DNA of 40,285 nucleotides, from NCBI RefSeq assembly GCF_902859895.1, contig NZ_CADIKM010000037.1:1-40285 (forward strand). Direction: 5' to 3'. A program made the position numbers and the translations under genes. The stretch is from Pararobbsia alpina (GTDB taxonomy: Bacteria; Pseudomonadota; Gammaproteobacteria; Burkholderiales; Burkholderiaceae). Under the pieces are notes generated by a model. It searched no databases. It was not told where the DNA came from and saw nothing but the letters and a program-made list of their open reading frames with translations. This document shows, piece after piece, positions 8,119 through 18,114 of the stretch; position 1 is the stretch's first letter; the number at the start of each line of letters is the position of its first letter.

Positions 8119-9117
8119 TCAGCTCAGGTAGCCGGCGACCCGGAACCACTCGATCGCATCACGCAGGCCCTCGGCATAGGGGCGCGCGGTGTAGCCAAGT
8201 TGCGCCTGGGCTTTCGCCGATGAAAAGAACATCCGGTAACGCGACATCTTGAGGCCGTCGACCGTGACGAACGGTTCCTTGCCCGTGAATTTCGCCACGC
8301 CCTGCGCGGCGAGCGCCAGCGGATACAGCGGCCAGCGCGGCAACGTGACACTCGGCGCCTTGCGACCGCACAGCCGTGCAATGGTCGCAAGCATATCGCG
8401 CAGCAGCACGTCGTCGCCCCCAAGGATATAGCGTTCGCCAACATTACCGCGATCGAGCGCGAGCAGATGCCCCTGGGCGCAGTCGTCGACATGGACGAGG
8501 TTCAAGCCGGTATCGACGAAAGCCGGGATCTTGCCCAGCGCGGCTTCGACGATGATCCTGCCCGTCGGAGTCGGACGGATGTCACGCGGGCCGATCGGCG
8601 TCGAGGGATTGACGATCACGGCCGGCAAGCCCTGCTCGGCGACAAGTTTCTCGACGATCCGCTCGGCCGCGACTTTGCTGCGCTTGTAGACGCCGATGGT
8701 GTGGTGCTCCTCGTTCGGAGAGGTCTCATCGACGGGCGCGGTCGCGCCCTTGACGCGCAATGTCGCGACGCTGCTCGTGTAGACGATGCGTTCGACCTTG
8801 CGGCGCAGCGCGGCTTCCATCGTGACACGCGTGCCGTCCGCGTTCGAACGCATGATGTCGCGTGGGTCCGGTGCCCAGAGCCGGTAGTCCGCCGCGACAT
8901 GGAACAGCACTTCGATGCCGTCGAGCGCGCGGTCCATCGCGGTGGGGTCGCGCATATCGCCCTCGACCACCTCGATGTCGAGCCCGTTCAGGTTTTCACG
9001 CGGGCTCGTCGCGCGCACCATCGCGCGCACCCGGTAGCCCCGCGCGAGCGCTGCTTTCACGACGGCCGAGCCGACAAAGCCGGACGCCCCGGTGACCAGT
9101 ACACGAGGTCCCGTCAT
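8119..9117 (-). CDS. hpnA: hopanoid-associated sugar epimerase/reductase HpnA
   Basis: A 332-residue extended short-chain dehydrogenase/reductase. The N-terminus VLVTGASGFVGSAVV carries the GxxGxxG NAD(P)-binding motif (about residues 9-15). TSSVATLR and YKRSK supply the Ser and the YxxxK catalytic pair. HpnA is a standard member of hopanoid clusters; its substrate is not proven. It leads hpnA-hpnB on the minus strand. A 135-bp gap with two hairpins separates it from hpnH upstream, so it may have its own promoter. No strong ribosome-binding site precedes the ATG. Confidence 0.92.
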   Translation of the reverse strand: MTGPRVLVTGASGFVGSAVVKAALARGYRVRAMVRATSPRENLNGLDIEVVEGDMRDPTAMDRALDGIEVLFHVAADYRLWAPDPRDIMRSNADGTRVTMEAALRRKVERIVYTSSVATLRVKGATAPVDETSPNEEHHTIGVYKRSKVAAERIVEKLVAEQGLPAVIVNPSTPIGPRDIRPTPTGRIIVEAALGKIPAFVDTGLNLVHVDDCAQGHLLALDRGNVGERYILGGDDVLLRDMLATIARLCGRKAPSVTLPRWPLYPLALAAQGVAKFTGKEPFVTVDGLKMSRYRMFFSSAKAQAQLGYTARPYAEGLRDAIEWFRVAGYLS

Positions 9118-9142
9118 GAGTAGACGAAAAACATAGAGAGGG

Positions 9143-9164
9143 AAAAGGCCGACGCGAATGTCGG
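9143..9164 (-). terminator. terminator-like hairpin between hpnH and hpnA
   Basis: On the minus strand CCGAC (9164-9160) and GTCGG (9153-9149) pair around a 6-nt loop, followed by CC and four Ts (complement of 9143-9146). The stem is short and the T-run modest. It lies 26 bp before the hpnA start, so it could end or attenuate transcription coming from hpnH. Confidence 0.4.
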
Positions 9165-9172
9165 TAACGGCA

Positions 9173-9196
9173 ATACGGCCGCTCGCGCGGCCGTAT
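9173..9196. repeat. perfect 9-bp inverted repeat between hpnH and hpnA
   Basis: ATACGGCCG (9173-9181) and CGGCCGTAT (9188-9196) form a perfect stem with loop CTCGCG. It lies in the 135-bp gap between hpnH and hpnA, next to a weaker terminator-like hairpin. It could be an operator or an RNA-processing hairpin; it has no T-run of its own. Confidence 0.55.
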
Positions 9197-9252
9197 CACA
9201 TCGGCCGGGCCGCGGCTCGGATGCCGCGCCGGCCTTCCGGGCGATGCCTGCC

Positions 9253-10407
9253 TCAACCATCGACCGCTTCGGCGACCGGTGCTTTGGCAGCCTTCTTGTT
9301 CTTGATCTCCGACAGCTTGATCTCGACGTGCTTCGAGAACATATAGTCGGCGGGCCGCGCATTGTCGAGCTTGATGTCGGGCACAAAGGCGCCTTCGGTC
9401 CTCACGCCGCGCAGCGCGACGCTGAGGGCCCGCAAGGGATGCGCAACGGTCTCGTTGACCGCCGACGCTTCGAAGCCGCTGTGGACCATGCAGTCCGCGC
9501 ACTTCTCGTAGTTGCCCACGCCGTATTTGTCCCAATCGGTCGAATTCATCAGCTCGGTGTAGGTCTTCGCATAGCCTTCACCCAGCAGATAGCACGGACG
9601 CTGCCAGCCGAACACGGTACGCGTCGGGTTGCCCCAAGGCGTGCAGTGATAGCTGCGGTTGCCGGCCAGGAAATCGAGGAACAGGCCCGACTGGCTGAAC
9701 GCCCAGTCCTTGCCGCCATGGCCGCGACGCAGGATGTCGCGGAACAGGTGCTTGGTCTTTTCCCGATTCAGGAAATGCTGCTGATCCGGCGCGCGTTCGT
9801 AGGCATAACCCGGCGAAACGGTGATGCCGTCAACGCCCATTGTCTTGACCGTATCGAAGAAGGCCGCGACGCGTGCAGGCTCGGCATCGTTGAACAGCGT
9901 GCAGTTGATGTTGACGCGGAAACCGCGCGACTTCGCAAGCTTGATCGCCGAGACGCAACGATCGTAGACGCCTTCCTGGCTCACCGAGTGATCGTGCATC
10001 TCCTTGTCGCCGTCGAGGTGAATCGACCAGACGAAGAAGGGACTCGGCTCGTAATCGTCGATCTTCTTTTCGAGCAGCAATGCATTCGTGCAAAGATAGA
10101 CGAACTTCTTGCGTGCAATGATGCCCTTGACGATCTCGGGCATGTCCTTGTGCAGCAAGGGCTCCCCCCCTGCGATCGAAACGACCGGCGCGCCGCATTC
10201 GTCGACCGCCGCGAGCGAGTCCTCCAGCGAGACACGCTGGTTCAGGATGGGATCCGGATAATCGATCTTGCCGCAGCCATTACACGCCAGATTGCAGCGG
10301 AACAGCGGTTCGAGCATGAGCACCAGTGGATAACGCTTGACACCGGTCAGGCGCTGCTTCAGCAGATACGCGCCGACATAGGCTTGTTGCAGAAAGGGAA
10401 TCCCCAC
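9253..10407 (-). CDS. hpnH: adenosylhopane synthase HpnH, radical SAM enzyme
   Basis: A 384-residue radical SAM protein. The cluster motif CNLACNGC places Cys at residues 38, 42 and 45 (CxxxCxxC), and the SAM-binding GGEPL is at about 80-84. HpnH adds a 5'-deoxyadenosyl radical to diploptene to give adenosylhopane, the first step to C35 extended hopanoids. The C-terminal part holds a further Cys pair (CADCMVH). Start is GTG at 10407 with AAGGAG five bases upstream, better than any nearby ATG. ispH lies 15 bp upstream on the same strand, so ispH-hpnH is one transcript. Confidence 0.95.
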   Translation of the reverse strand: MGIPFLQQAYVGAYLLKQRLTGVKRYPLVLMLEPLFRCNLACNGCGKIDYPDPILNQRVSLEDSLAAVDECGAPVVSIAGGEPLLHKDMPEIVKGIIARKKFVYLCTNALLLEKKIDDYEPSPFFVWSIHLDGDKEMHDHSVSQEGVYDRCVSAIKLAKSRGFRVNINCTLFNDAEPARVAAFFDTVKTMGVDGITVSPGYAYERAPDQQHFLNREKTKHLFRDILRRGHGGKDWAFSQSGLFLDFLAGNRSYHCTPWGNPTRTVFGWQRPCYLLGEGYAKTYTELMNSTDWDKYGVGNYEKCADCMVHSGFEASAVNETVAHPLRALSVALRGVRTEGAFVPDIKLDNARPADYMFSKHVEIKLSEIKNKKAAKAPVAEAVDG

Positions 10408-10422
10408 GTAAACTCCTTTGGT

Positions 10423-11379
10423 TCAGTTCGCCGCCGCGTTCGGCTCGGCCGATGCGATTTCGATCAATTCAGCCGGCAGGCGGAACTGAATGGTTTCTTC
10501 AATGCCGTCCATGATCGTGACTTCGACCGGACCCAGCCGGCGCAGCGCATCAATCACGTTCTCGACCATGCTTTCGGGGGCGGACGCACCCGCGGTAATC
10601 CCGACCGAATTCGCGCCCTTGACCCATTCGTGCTTCAGTTCGCTGCCATCGGCAAGCAGATAGCTCGGTACGCCGACTTCCTCGCCGATTTCACGCAGGC
10701 GGTTCGAGTTCGAACTGTTCGGCGCGCCCACCACGAGGAGGACATCGGCCCGCTCGCAGAGTTCGCGCACAGCCGTCTGGCGATTCTGCGTCGCGTAGCA
10801 AATGTCCTTGGTATCGGGACCGATGATATTCGTAAAGCGATTTTGCAGCGCGCCGATAATGCCCTTGGTCTCATCGACCGAGAGCGTTGTCTGCGTCACA
10901 TAGGAAACGGGTTCGTCGACATTGACTTCGAGCTTCTCGACGTCCTCTTCGGTCTGCACGAGATGCACGGGGCCGTCGATCTGCCCCATCGTACCAAGAA
11001 TCTCGGGATGGCCCGCATGGCCGATGAGAATCACCTGGCGGCCATTGGCCAGATAATTCTTGCCCTGGATATGCACCTTCGTAACCAGCGGGCAGGTGGC
11101 ATTCAATACCTTGAGCCCGCGCGCCTCGGCTTCCTGTTCGACGGCCTTCGCCACGCCGTGAGCGCTGAAAATCGTCACGGCTCCCGGCGGCGCTTCCGAT
11201 AATTCCTCGATAAACCGCGCGCCTTTCGCCTTCAGCGATTCGACCACATGCCGGTTATGAACAATTTCATGCCTGACGTAGACCGGCGCGCCGTATTTCT
11301 GCAACGCGCGCTCGACAATCTCGATTGCGCGAACGACACCTGCGCAAAATCCACGAGGTTGAGCAAGAATGACTTGCAT
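10423..11379 (-). CDS. ispH: 4-hydroxy-3-methylbut-2-enyl diphosphate reductase IspH
   Basis: A 318-residue iron-sulfur enzyme of the MEP isoprenoid pathway, converting HMBPP to IPP and DMAPP. The opening is [18 protein letters not shown]. The three cluster Cys are residues 12, 96 (NATCPLV) and 194 ([10 protein letters not shown]). The ATG at 11379 is chosen because GGAGA lies 7 nt upstream; the frame is open another 18 codons but those are not conserved. Its place in front of hpnH suggests a copy dedicated to hopanoid precursor supply, and a housekeeping ispH may exist elsewhere. An intrinsic-terminator structure lies in its leader. Confidence 0.94.
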   Translation of the reverse strand: MQVILAQPRGFCAGVVRAIEIVERALQKYGAPVYVRHEIVHNRHVVESLKAKGARFIEELSEAPPGAVTIFSAHGVAKAVEQEAEARGLKVLNATCPLVTKVHIQGKNYLANGRQVILIGHAGHPEILGTMGQIDGPVHLVQTEEDVEKLEVNVDEPVSYVTQTTLSVDETKGIIGALQNRFTNIIGPDTKDICYATQNRQTAVRELCERADVLLVVGAPNSSNSNRLREIGEEVGVPSYLLADGSELKHEWVKGANSVGITAGASAPESMVENVIDALRRLGPVEVTIMDGIEETIQFRLPAELIEIASAEPNAAAN

Positions 11380-11411
11380 TAAGGTCTCCGCATTGAACCC
11401 AAATCGGTCTG

Positions 11412-11444
11412 TAAAAATCGGCGAGGCAGTCATCCTGCCTCGCC
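11412..11444 (-). terminator. strong intrinsic terminator in the ispH leader
   Basis: On the minus strand GGCGAGGCAG (11444-11435) pairs perfectly with CTGCCTCGCC (11429-11420) around loop GATGA, followed by GATTTTTA. This is a textbook rho-independent terminator. It lies 160 bp after the hpnM stop and only about 33 bp before the ispH start. It may end the hpnM transcript, or act as an attenuator for ispH-hpnH if the promoter is upstream of it. Confidence 0.85.
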
Positions 11445-11475
11445 AGCTTACGACCAGTAATCAGAAGTATCCGTG

Positions 11476-11481
11476 ATTGTA
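11476..11481 (-). promoter_or_regulatory. candidate -10 element upstream of ispH
   Basis: The minus strand reads GTTACAAT, giving a TACAAT -10 hexamer at 11481-11476. The matching -35 position is a poor hexamer (CGGCAA), so activation may be needed. If used, the transcript would start near 11469 and run through the terminator hairpin before ispH. Only the hexamer is seen; promoter activity is inferred. Confidence 0.35.
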
Positions 11482-11603
11482 ACGCCCACAGGCGAATATT
11501 GCCGGTCGGCCGGGCCTCCGGTTGCGGGCAACGTACAGAGTTTGTCCATTAATGCGGCGGGCAAATTTTTGTCGTGCCTGGGCAAATACCGGAAATCCGC
11601 GCC

Positions 11604-12215
11604 TTATTGCGCAACCCGGGCGTTGTGCGCCACCAGGAATTTGATCAGCCCGTCAATACCGCCCCGCGCGATCTCGCCAGCGAACTGCTGCTGATAGACC
11701 CGGATCAGCCAGGCGCCCATCATGTCGATGTCATAGATCTTCCAGCCGTCATTGGTCAGGCCGAGCCGGTAGCCCACCTGAAGATCGTCGTCCAGACCGG
11801 TGACCGCGCTCTGCACGACCGCATCCTTTCCGTTGGCACCCATCTGCGGTGGATCGATCCGAAATTTGACGGCCTGGCCCCGAATTTGCGTCAGCTGGAG
11901 CGCATAAGTGTTCACCAAAAGCAACTGGAACTGTTCAAACAGCTGTTTTTGCTGCTCAGGTGTTGCAGTATTCCAGGCGGGGCCGACGGCGATGCGCGTG
12001 GTCCGCTGAAAGTCCGTGTAAGGAAGGAAATTGGCCTGCACAATCTTGACGGTCGCCTTGAGATCGCCGTCGCGCGCCGCCGGATCCGCCTTCGCCGCCT
12101 TGACGGTAGTCTCGACGGCCTGGCGCACGGTATCGTTCGGCGCGACCTTGCCTGCCTGCGCATGGGCCGCCGTTATTGTGCAAACTGTCACCAATGCTAC
12201 GATTAGTCTTCTCAT
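11604..12215 (-). CDS. hpnM: hopanoid-associated MlaC/Ttg2D-like periplasmic protein HpnM
   Basis: A 203-residue protein with a signal peptide (MRRLIVALVTVCTITAAHA, likely cut after AHA) and a MlaC/Ttg2D-type lipid-carrier domain. Recognisable segments are FQRTTRIAVGPAWNTATPEQ and WKIYDIDMMGAWLIRVY. MlaC proteins shuttle lipids across the periplasm; HpnM is the hopanoid-locus member. It is divergent from hpnN, the RND-type hopanoid transporter, which fits a shared trafficking role between inner and outer membrane. A separate terminator lies between it and ispH. Confidence 0.9.
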   Translation of the reverse strand: MRRLIVALVTVCTITAAHAQAGKVAPNDTVRQAVETTVKAAKADPAARDGDLKATVKIVQANFLPYTDFQRTTRIAVGPAWNTATPEQQKQLFEQFQLLLVNTYALQLTQIRGQAVKFRIDPPQMGANGKDAVVQSAVTGLDDDLQVGYRLGLTNDGWKIYDIDMMGAWLIRVYQQQFAGEIARGGIDGLIKFLVAHNARVAQ

Positions 12216-12427
12216 TACTCCGTTCCTGCTAGATGCAATCGACCTTCATTGAGTTCGACGATTTCAAGGCCATTCGCTCCCTAGCGGTCGGCTTCGTGAC
12301 ATTTTAGCCGCTGGCGGGCCGGCCCGCATCTACGCCATCGGATCGGCCCTCGCGCCGCAACCGCCACCTTGCCGTCAGCGGCCGTTTGCCGCTTGACTTC
12401 AGCCACCTTATTTCAGGACTCCGCCGC
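12216..12427. promoter_or_regulatory. divergent hpnM/hpnN upstream region
   Basis: This 212-bp gap separates the divergently transcribed hpnM and hpnN and must carry their promoters. CAGGA at about 12413-12417 may be a weak ribosome-binding site for hpnN. I see no confident operator or hexamer pair. Confidence 0.4.
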
Positions 12428-15073
12428 ATGCTGACTTCGTTGATCGTGCGCACCGTTCGCTTTTCAATGCGCCACGCCTACCTGGTCATCGCCGCCTGGC
12501 TGCTGCTCGCGATCGCGAGTGGCTTTTATGCGGTGAGGCACTTCGCGATCAACACCGACATCGGCGCGCTGATCGACACGAGCCCCGAATGGAAGGCGCG
12601 TGGCGATGCCATCGACAAGGCTTTCCCCCAGCGCTCGAACGTCACGCTCGCCGTCGTCGAGGCGCCCGCCGCCGAGTTCGCGGGACGTGCCGCGAGCGAA
12701 CTCGCGACGCGTCTTGCCGCCGACAAGCAGTCGTTCAACGGCGTGAGCCAGCCGGGCTCGGGAGAATTCTTCGAGCGCAACGGCTTGCTGTTCGCCTCGA
12801 CCGACGATGTCGTCAAGCTGACGGGCAAGCTCCGCGATGCGCGCCCCTTGCTGAACCGCCTCGCACGCGACCCCACGCTCGGCGGCTTGTCCAGCCTGCT
12901 GTCGGTGACGCTCCAGATCCCGTTGCAGACGGGCCAGGTGCAGCTCGGCGGGATGGCCAGGCTGCTCGGCACGAGTGCCGACACGATCGACGAGGTGCTG
13001 GCCGGCAAGCCCGCGGCGATGTCGTGGCGCGCGCTGGTCGACCCTGATACGAAGGCGCGCAGTTTCGTCCAGGTCCAGCCGGTGCTCGACTACAGCGCGC
13101 TCGAGGCGGGCGCCGCGAGTTCGGAGAAGATCCGGCAAACGGCCGTCGACCTCCACCTGTCCGAGCGCTATGGCGCGACGGTCAGCCTGACGGGCTCGCA
13201 ACCGCTCGCCGACGAGGAATTCGGCTCGGTGCGCGAAGGCGCGATTCCGAACGCGATCGGCACGCTGCTCGCGGTGCTCGTGATCCTCTGGCTCGCGGTG
13301 CGCTCGCGCCGCATGGTGATCGCCGTGTTCACGACGCTGATCGTCGGCCTGGTGATCACCGCCGCGGCGGGTTTGCTGATGGTCGGCGCGCTGAACATGA
13401 TTTCGGTCGCGTTCGCGGTCCTGTTCATCGGCATCGGGGTCGACTTCGGAATTCAGTTTGGCGTACGGTATCGCGAGGAACGCCATCTCTATGGCGAACT
13501 CGAACCCGCCCTGCTCGCGGCCGCGAAATCGATCGCGATGCCGCTGACGCTCGCGGCAGCAGCCACCGCGGCTAGCTTCTTCTCGTTCCTGCCGACCGCC
13601 TATCGAGGGGTATCCGAGCTCGGCCAGATCGCGGGGGTCGGCATCCTGTTCGTCGCGTTTCCGTCGAGCATCTGTCTGCTTCCCGCCTTGATCGCGGTGT
13701 TCAAGCCGCGCGGCGAACCGGCGGCGCCGGGTTTCCACTGGCTTGCACCCGTCGATACCTTTACGAGTCGCAATCGCAAGCCATTGCTGATCGGCACGCT
13801 CGTGCTCGTGATCGCGGGATTGCCGATGCTCACGCACCTGCACTTCGACTTCAACGCACTCGACCTCAAGGATCCGCACACGGAGTCGATGCGCACCCTG
13901 CAGCGCCTCGCCGATTCCCCTGAAGCGGGCGTCAACGATGTGAGCATCCTCGAGCCTTCGCTGAGTGCCGCCGAAACCGAGGCCGGCAAGCTTCGCGCGC
14001 TGCCCGAGGTAGGCCGCGTGATGACGCTCAACAGCTTCGTGCCCGAGGATCAGGCGGCCAAGCGCGCGGCGATCGCCGCCGCGGCCGCGCAGCTCGATAG
14101 TGTGCTCGCCCAGCCGCGCGCGCAGCCGATGGGCGATGGGGCGCGAGTCTCGAGCCTGAAGCTTGCCGCGGGCCAACTCGAAAACGCGGCGCTCGACCAT
14201 CCGGGACCCGGCGCGAAGGAAGCCCAGCATCTCGCCACCTCGTTGCGCAAGCTCGCGCAGAGCGATGCGGCGACCCGCGACCGGGCCGAACATGCGATCG
14301 CCCTGCCGCTGCAGATCGCCTTGGGCCAATTGCGTACGGCGCTCAATCCGCAGCCCTCGATCGCGGTCGGCTCACTCCCGCAAGACATCGTCTCGCAATG
14401 GCTGACCCAGGACGGCCGCGCGCTCGTGCAAATCTCGCCGCGTGCCGCCCCCGGCAAGAGCCCCAACGATACCGAGGTCCTACGGACGTTCAGCAAGGCC
14501 GTGCTGGCCGCGGAACCCGATGTCGTCGGCGGCCCGATCTCGATCCTTCATTCCGCCAACGTGATCGTCCACGCGTTCATCCAGGCCGCGATACTGGCCC
14601 TGGTCTCCATCACGATCCTGCTATGGCTCGCGCTGCGCCGCTTCTCAGACGTGCTGCGCACTCTGGTCCCCCTGCTCGTATCGGCCGCGGTAACACTTGA
14701 GATCTCCGAGCTGATCGGGCTTCAGCTCAACTTCGCGAACATCATCGCACTGCCCTTGCTGCTCGGTGTCGGTGTCGCGTTCAAGATCTACTACGTGATG
14801 GCGTGGCGGGCTGGCCAGACGAAGCTGCTGCAGTCGAGCCTGACACAGGCGGTGATCCTGTCGGCGGGAACCACCGCGGTCGCGTTCGGCAGCCTGTGGC
14901 TCTCGCACCATCCGGGCACCTCGAGCATGGGTAAGCTGCTCGCGCTCTCCCTGCTGTGCACGCTGATCGGGGCTGTGTTCTTCCAGCCGGTCCTGATGGG
15001 CACGCCGCGCAAGTCGGCACGCGCCGCGCGCGCCCGGCGCGACCGTCTTCACGGTCAGCGGCCGGCCGAGTAG
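12428..15073 (+). CDS. hpnN: hopanoid transporter HpnN, RND (MMPL-type) family
   Basis: An 881-residue RND-superfamily protein. A first transmembrane helix ([19 protein letters not shown], about residues 18-36) is followed by a large periplasmic domain. A block of helices begins near residue 276 ([17 protein letters not shown]), including [19 protein letters not shown] second helix at about 453 opens the second periplasmic domain, and a last block begins near 711. This duplicated layout is typical. HpnN moves hopanoids to the outer membrane in Rhodopseudomonas and Burkholderia. I prefer the ATG at 12428 over an upstream in-frame TTG at 12386. It ends 8 bp from the convergent dxs stop. Confidence 0.93.
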   Translation: MLTSLIVRTVRFSMRHAYLVIAAWLLLAIASGFYAVRHFAINTDIGALIDTSPEWKARGDAIDKAFPQRSNVTLAVVEAPAAEFAGRAASELATRLAADKQSFNGVSQPGSGEFFERNGLLFASTDDVVKLTGKLRDARPLLNRLARDPTLGGLSSLLSVTLQIPLQTGQVQLGGMARLLGTSADTIDEVLAGKPAAMSWRALVDPDTKARSFVQVQPVLDYSALEAGAASSEKIRQTAVDLHLSERYGATVSLTGSQPLADEEFGSVREGAIPNAIGTLLAVLVILWLAVRSRRMVIAVFTTLIVGLVITAAAGLLMVGALNMISVAFAVLFIGIGVDFGIQFGVRYREERHLYGELEPALLAAAKSIAMPLTLAAAATAASFFSFLPTAYRGVSELGQIAGVGILFVAFPSSICLLPALIAVFKPRGEPAAPGFHWLAPVDTFTSRNRKPLLIGTLVLVIAGLPMLTHLHFDFNALDLKDPHTESMRTLQRLADSPEAGVNDVSILEPSLSAAETEAGKLRALPEVGRVMTLNSFVPEDQAAKRAAIAAAAAQLDSVLAQPRAQPMGDGARVSSLKLAAGQLENAALDHPGPGAKEAQHLATSLRKLAQSDAATRDRAEHAIALPLQIALGQLRTALNPQPSIAVGSLPQDIVSQWLTQDGRALVQISPRAAPGKSPNDTEVLRTFSKAVLAAEPDVVGGPISILHSANVIVHAFIQAAILALVSITILLWLALRRFSDVLRTLVPLLVSAAVTLEISELIGLQLNFANIIALPLLLGVGVAFKIYYVMAWRAGQTKLLQSSLTQAVILSAGTTAVAFGSLWLSHHPGTSSMGKLLALSLLCTLIGAVFFQPVLMGTPRKSARAARARRDRLHGQRPAE

Positions 15074-15081
15074 TCGTACGG

Positions 15082-16998
15082 CTAGGCGCCGCCCGTGGCC
15101 TGGCGCTTCCCCGGCGCGGTCCGCACGGGCGGGCTCGCGAGCTTGTCCTTGACCGCCCGGCGGATCGACGCGGTGATCCCTTCCGCGTCGAGCCCGCACG
15201 AGGCGAGCTGCTCGGCGGGGTCGCCATGATCGACGAATGCATCGGGCAAGCCCAGTTGTACCACCGGTACCCGCACACCGTGTGCGGCAAGCGCTTCAAG
15301 GCAGGCCGAGCCCGCCCCACCCATGACGGCCCCTTCCTCGACCGTGACGATCAGATCGTGAGTCTGGGCGAGTTGCTGGACCAGTTCTACATCGAGCGGC
15401 TTGACGAAGCGCATGTTCGCGACGGTCGCATCGAAGTGCTCGGCCGTCGCGAGGCTCGGCGCGAGCATCGCCCCAAACGCGAGGATCGCAATCCGCTCGC
15501 CGCGCGCGGCATTCGACTGGCGGCGAATCTCGCCCTTGCCGACCGGCAAGGCCGTCAATGCCGAAGCGATCGCGACACCCGGCCCGACACCGCGCGGATA
15601 ACGCACGGCTGCAGGCCCATCGATCTGCAAGCCGGTATGTAACATTTGCCGGCATTCGTTTTCATCGGCCGGCGTCATCACCGTCATATTCGGGATACAA
15701 CGCAGATACGCGATATCGTAGGCACCCGCATGCGTCGCGCCGTCCGCGCCGACGAGCCCCGCGCGGTCGATCGCGAAGAGCACGGGTAGGTTCTGCAACG
15801 CGATGTCGTGGATCAACTGATCGTAGGCACGCTGCAGGAAGGTTGAATAGATCGCGACGACCGGCCTCAGGCCTTCGGTCGCCATGCCGCCTGCGAACGT
15901 CAGCGCATGCTGTTCGGCGATGCCGACATCGAAATAGCGCGCGGGAAAACGCTGCTCGAACTCCACCAGACCCGACCCTTCGCGCATCGCAGGCGTAATA
16001 CCGACCACGCGTACGTCGCGCGCGGCTTCGTCGCACAGCCATTCGCCGAACACTGCCGTGTACGTCCGGCGCGGCGCGGCGGGCCTGATCCCTTCGAGCG
16101 GATTGAACTTGCCCGGGCCGTGATAGAGCACGGGGTCGGCTTCGGCGAGCTTGTAACCCTGCCCCTTGCGGGTGATCACATGCAGGAACTGTGGACCATC
16201 GAGCCGCTTGAGATTCTCGAGCGCGGGAATCAGCGAATCGAGGTCGTGGCCATCGATCGGCCCGATGTAATTGAAGCCGAACTCCTCGAACATCGTGGCC
16301 GGCGTGACGAGGCCCTTGGCATGTTCCTCGAGCTTGTGGGCGAATTCGAGCAGCGGTGGCGAACGGCGCAAAATGCGTCGCATCCCTTCTTTCGCGCTCG
16401 TATAGACGCGCCCCGAGACGAGCCGCGCCAAATAGTTGTTCAGCGCGCCGACCGGCGGCGAGATCGACATCTCGTTGTCGTTGAGGATCACGAGCAAGGG
16501 CACGTCGCTGACGCCCGCATTGTTGAGCGCCTCGAATGCTTCGCCGGCCGTCAGCGCACCGTCGCCGATCACCGCCACCACACGCCGCGCCTCGCCCTTC
16601 AACTTGCTTGCGACTGCCATGCCAAGCGCGGCCGAGATCGAGGTGCTCGAATGCGCGGTGCCGAAGGCGTCGTACTCGGACTCCGTACGCCGCGGAAAAC
16701 CCGAGATGCCACCGCGTTGGCGCAGCGTCGCCATCTGCTCGCGGCGCCCGGTCAGGATCTTGTGGGGATAGGTTTGATGTCCGACATCCCAGACGATACG
16801 GTCTTCGGGTGTATCGAAGACGTGATGAAGCGCGATCGTAAGTTCGACCGTGCCGAGATTCGAAGAAAGGTGACCGCCGGTGCGCGACACGCTGTCGAGC
16901 ACGAAGTCGCGCAACTCCACGGCCAACTGCTGCAATTCCGACCGCGACAGCGCATGCAGTTGCGCCGGACGGTCGATCCTCGGAAGCACTTTGCGCAT
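15082..16998 (-). CDS. dxs: 1-deoxy-D-xylulose-5-phosphate synthase
   Basis: A 638-residue thiamin-diphosphate enzyme making DXP from pyruvate and glyceraldehyde 3-phosphate, the first step of the MEP pathway. Signatures include [15 protein letters not shown] (His 43), [26 protein letters not shown], and the ThDP/Mg motif [18 protein letters not shown] with NDNEMSIS (about 145-180). The ATG at 16998 has GAGGGA about 9 nt upstream; an in-frame start at 17028 is less likely. It starts 45 bp after the phnW stop on the same strand, so it is probably the last gene of the phosphonate operon, and it converges on hpnN. It may be a second, membrane-lipid-dedicated copy. Confidence 0.95.
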   Translation of the reverse strand: MRKVLPRIDRPAQLHALSRSELQQLAVELRDFVLDSVSRTGGHLSSNLGTVELTIALHHVFDTPEDRIVWDVGHQTYPHKILTGRREQMATLRQRGGISGFPRRTESEYDAFGTAHSSTSISAALGMAVASKLKGEARRVVAVIGDGALTAGEAFEALNNAGVSDVPLLVILNDNEMSISPPVGALNNYLARLVSGRVYTSAKEGMRRILRRSPPLLEFAHKLEEHAKGLVTPATMFEEFGFNYIGPIDGHDLDSLIPALENLKRLDGPQFLHVITRKGQGYKLAEADPVLYHGPGKFNPLEGIRPAAPRRTYTAVFGEWLCDEAARDVRVVGITPAMREGSGLVEFEQRFPARYFDVGIAEQHALTFAGGMATEGLRPVVAIYSTFLQRAYDQLIHDIALQNLPVLFAIDRAGLVGADGATHAGAYDIAYLRCIPNMTVMTPADENECRQMLHTGLQIDGPAAVRYPRGVGPGVAIASALTALPVGKGEIRRQSNAARGERIAILAFGAMLAPSLATAEHFDATVANMRFVKPLDVELVQQLAQTHDLIVTVEEGAVMGGAGSACLEALAAHGVRVPVVQLGLPDAFVDHGDPAEQLASCGLDAEGITASIRRAVKDKLASPPVRTAPGKRQATGGA

Positions 16999-17043
16999 GA
17001 TTCGTCGTCCCTCATCGTCTGGCCGCATTAGATCCGGCCCGCT

Positions 17044-18114
17044 TCAGCCCAGCAGCTTCGCAACCCCGCTCACGAGACGGTCGACGTCGGGAGCCCGCAC
17101 GCTGCCCATCGTGGAAATCCGAAAGATCTCGGCGGACAGTCCGCCCTGCCCCGCGTAGATTACAAAGCCTTCAGCCTTGAGCCCGTCGTGCAGCCGCGAA
17201 TAGCCCATTGTGGGCGGTAGACGGTAAGCGCGCAAGACGACGGAACACTCTTCAGCCGGCAATGCCGCCGCGATACCGAGCGTAGCAAAGCCGGTGCCCG
17301 CCTGATCGGCGAGCGCGCGGTATTGCGCGTGACGCGCTGACCAGCCGCCCTGGTCTTCGAGCTCGCGCAAGCCCTCGACCAATGCGTAATACGCGTGCAC
17401 CGAAGGCGTGAAAGGCGTATTGCGTTGTGCCTGGAGCTTCGCGAGGCGACCCAGGTCAAGGTAGTAGGTGCGGCTTGCCGCACGTTCCAGGGCACTGTGG
17501 CGTACCAGCACGAAGGCTGCGCCGGGCACCGCATGCAGGCACTTGTTCGCGCTCGCCGCGACCGCGGCCAGCGCGGGGTGGGTGAAGTCGATGGCTTCGG
17601 CACCGAAGCTGCTGACGCCGTCGACCAGCATGCCGATACGGCGCTCGCCGCACAGTTCAGCCAACGCGGCGAGATCGTTGAGCCTGCCCGTCGTCGTCTC
17701 GTGATGAATGACCGCCAGATGGGTAAAGCGCTTCTGCGCGCTGTCGAGGCGGCCGGCGATCGCGGCAAGATCCGGCGCACTCATCCAGTCGTGTTTTACG
17801 ACCTCGTAGTCGATCCGGTACTGCTTCGCGATCTGTGCAACACGCTCGCCATACACGCCGTTCTCGATCACAAGCAGACGGCCGTGCTCGGGAACCAGCG
17901 CCGCGATCATGCTCTCGACCGCGGCGGTGCCCGAACCGGTCAGCAGCACGGGTGCCCATTCGCTCGAGGCGAGCCCATAGACATCGAGCAGACGCGTGCG
18001 CGCCTCATCCTGCAAATCGAAAAACTCGGGTTCGCGATGGCACAGGTCCGGCTGCAACAAGCTTTGCCGCACACGCTCGGACAACGTCACCGGACCGGGA
18101 TTCAATAACAGCAT
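17044..18114 (-). CDS. phnW: 2-aminoethylphosphonate-pyruvate transaminase type aminotransferase
   Basis: A 356-residue class V, PLP-dependent aminotransferase. The opening LLLNPGPVTLSERV and TGSGTAAVESM are characteristic of PhnW/AGXT-type enzymes. The PLP Asp is in VDGVSSFGAE (about 165) and the Schiff-base Lys in SANKCLHAVPGAAF (about 191). PhnW interconverts phosphonoacetaldehyde and AEP. Here it follows PEP mutase and phosphonopyruvate decarboxylase, so the direction is biosynthetic. ATG 18114 overlaps the preceding TGA by one base; a TTG just upstream is an alternative. No phosphonatase (PhnX) gene, which would indicate breakdown, is nearby. Confidence 0.9.
   Translation of the reverse strand: MLLLNPGPVTLSERVRQSLLQPDLCHREPEFFDLQDEARTRLLDVYGLASSEWAPVLLTGSGTAAVESMIAALVPEHGRLLVIENGVYGERVAQIAKQYRIDYEVVKHDWMSAPDLAAIAGRLDSAQKRFTHLAVIHHETTTGRLNDLAALAELCGERRIGMLVDGVSSFGAEAIDFTHPALAAVAASANKCLHAVPGAAFVLVRHSALERAASRTYYLDLGRLAKLQAQRNTPFTPSVHAYYALVEGLRELEDQGGWSARHAQYRALADQAGTGFATLGIAAALPAEECSVVLRAYRLPPTMGYSRLHDGLKAEGFVIYAGQGGLSAEIFRISTMGSVRAPDVDRLVSGVAKLLG

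Noticed and set aside
15082-18114. Phosphonate antibiotic cluster with dxs as a self-resistance gene (fosmidomycin-like)
   Set aside because: Fosmidomycin targets DXR, not DXS, and the genes present (phosphatidyltransferase, HpnL-like protein) point to a lipid, with no antibiotic-type tailoring or export genes.
17044-18114. AEP degradation by phnW
   Set aside because: There is no phosphonatase (PhnX) or phosphonoacetaldehyde dehydrogenase gene nearby, while PEP mutase and decarboxylase are tightly overlapping, so synthesis is the better reading.
17044-18114. HpnO-type aminotransferase for aminohopanoids
   Set aside because: Sequence marks are class V PhnW/AGXT-like (NPGPV, SANKCLH) and the operon context is phosphonate synthesis.
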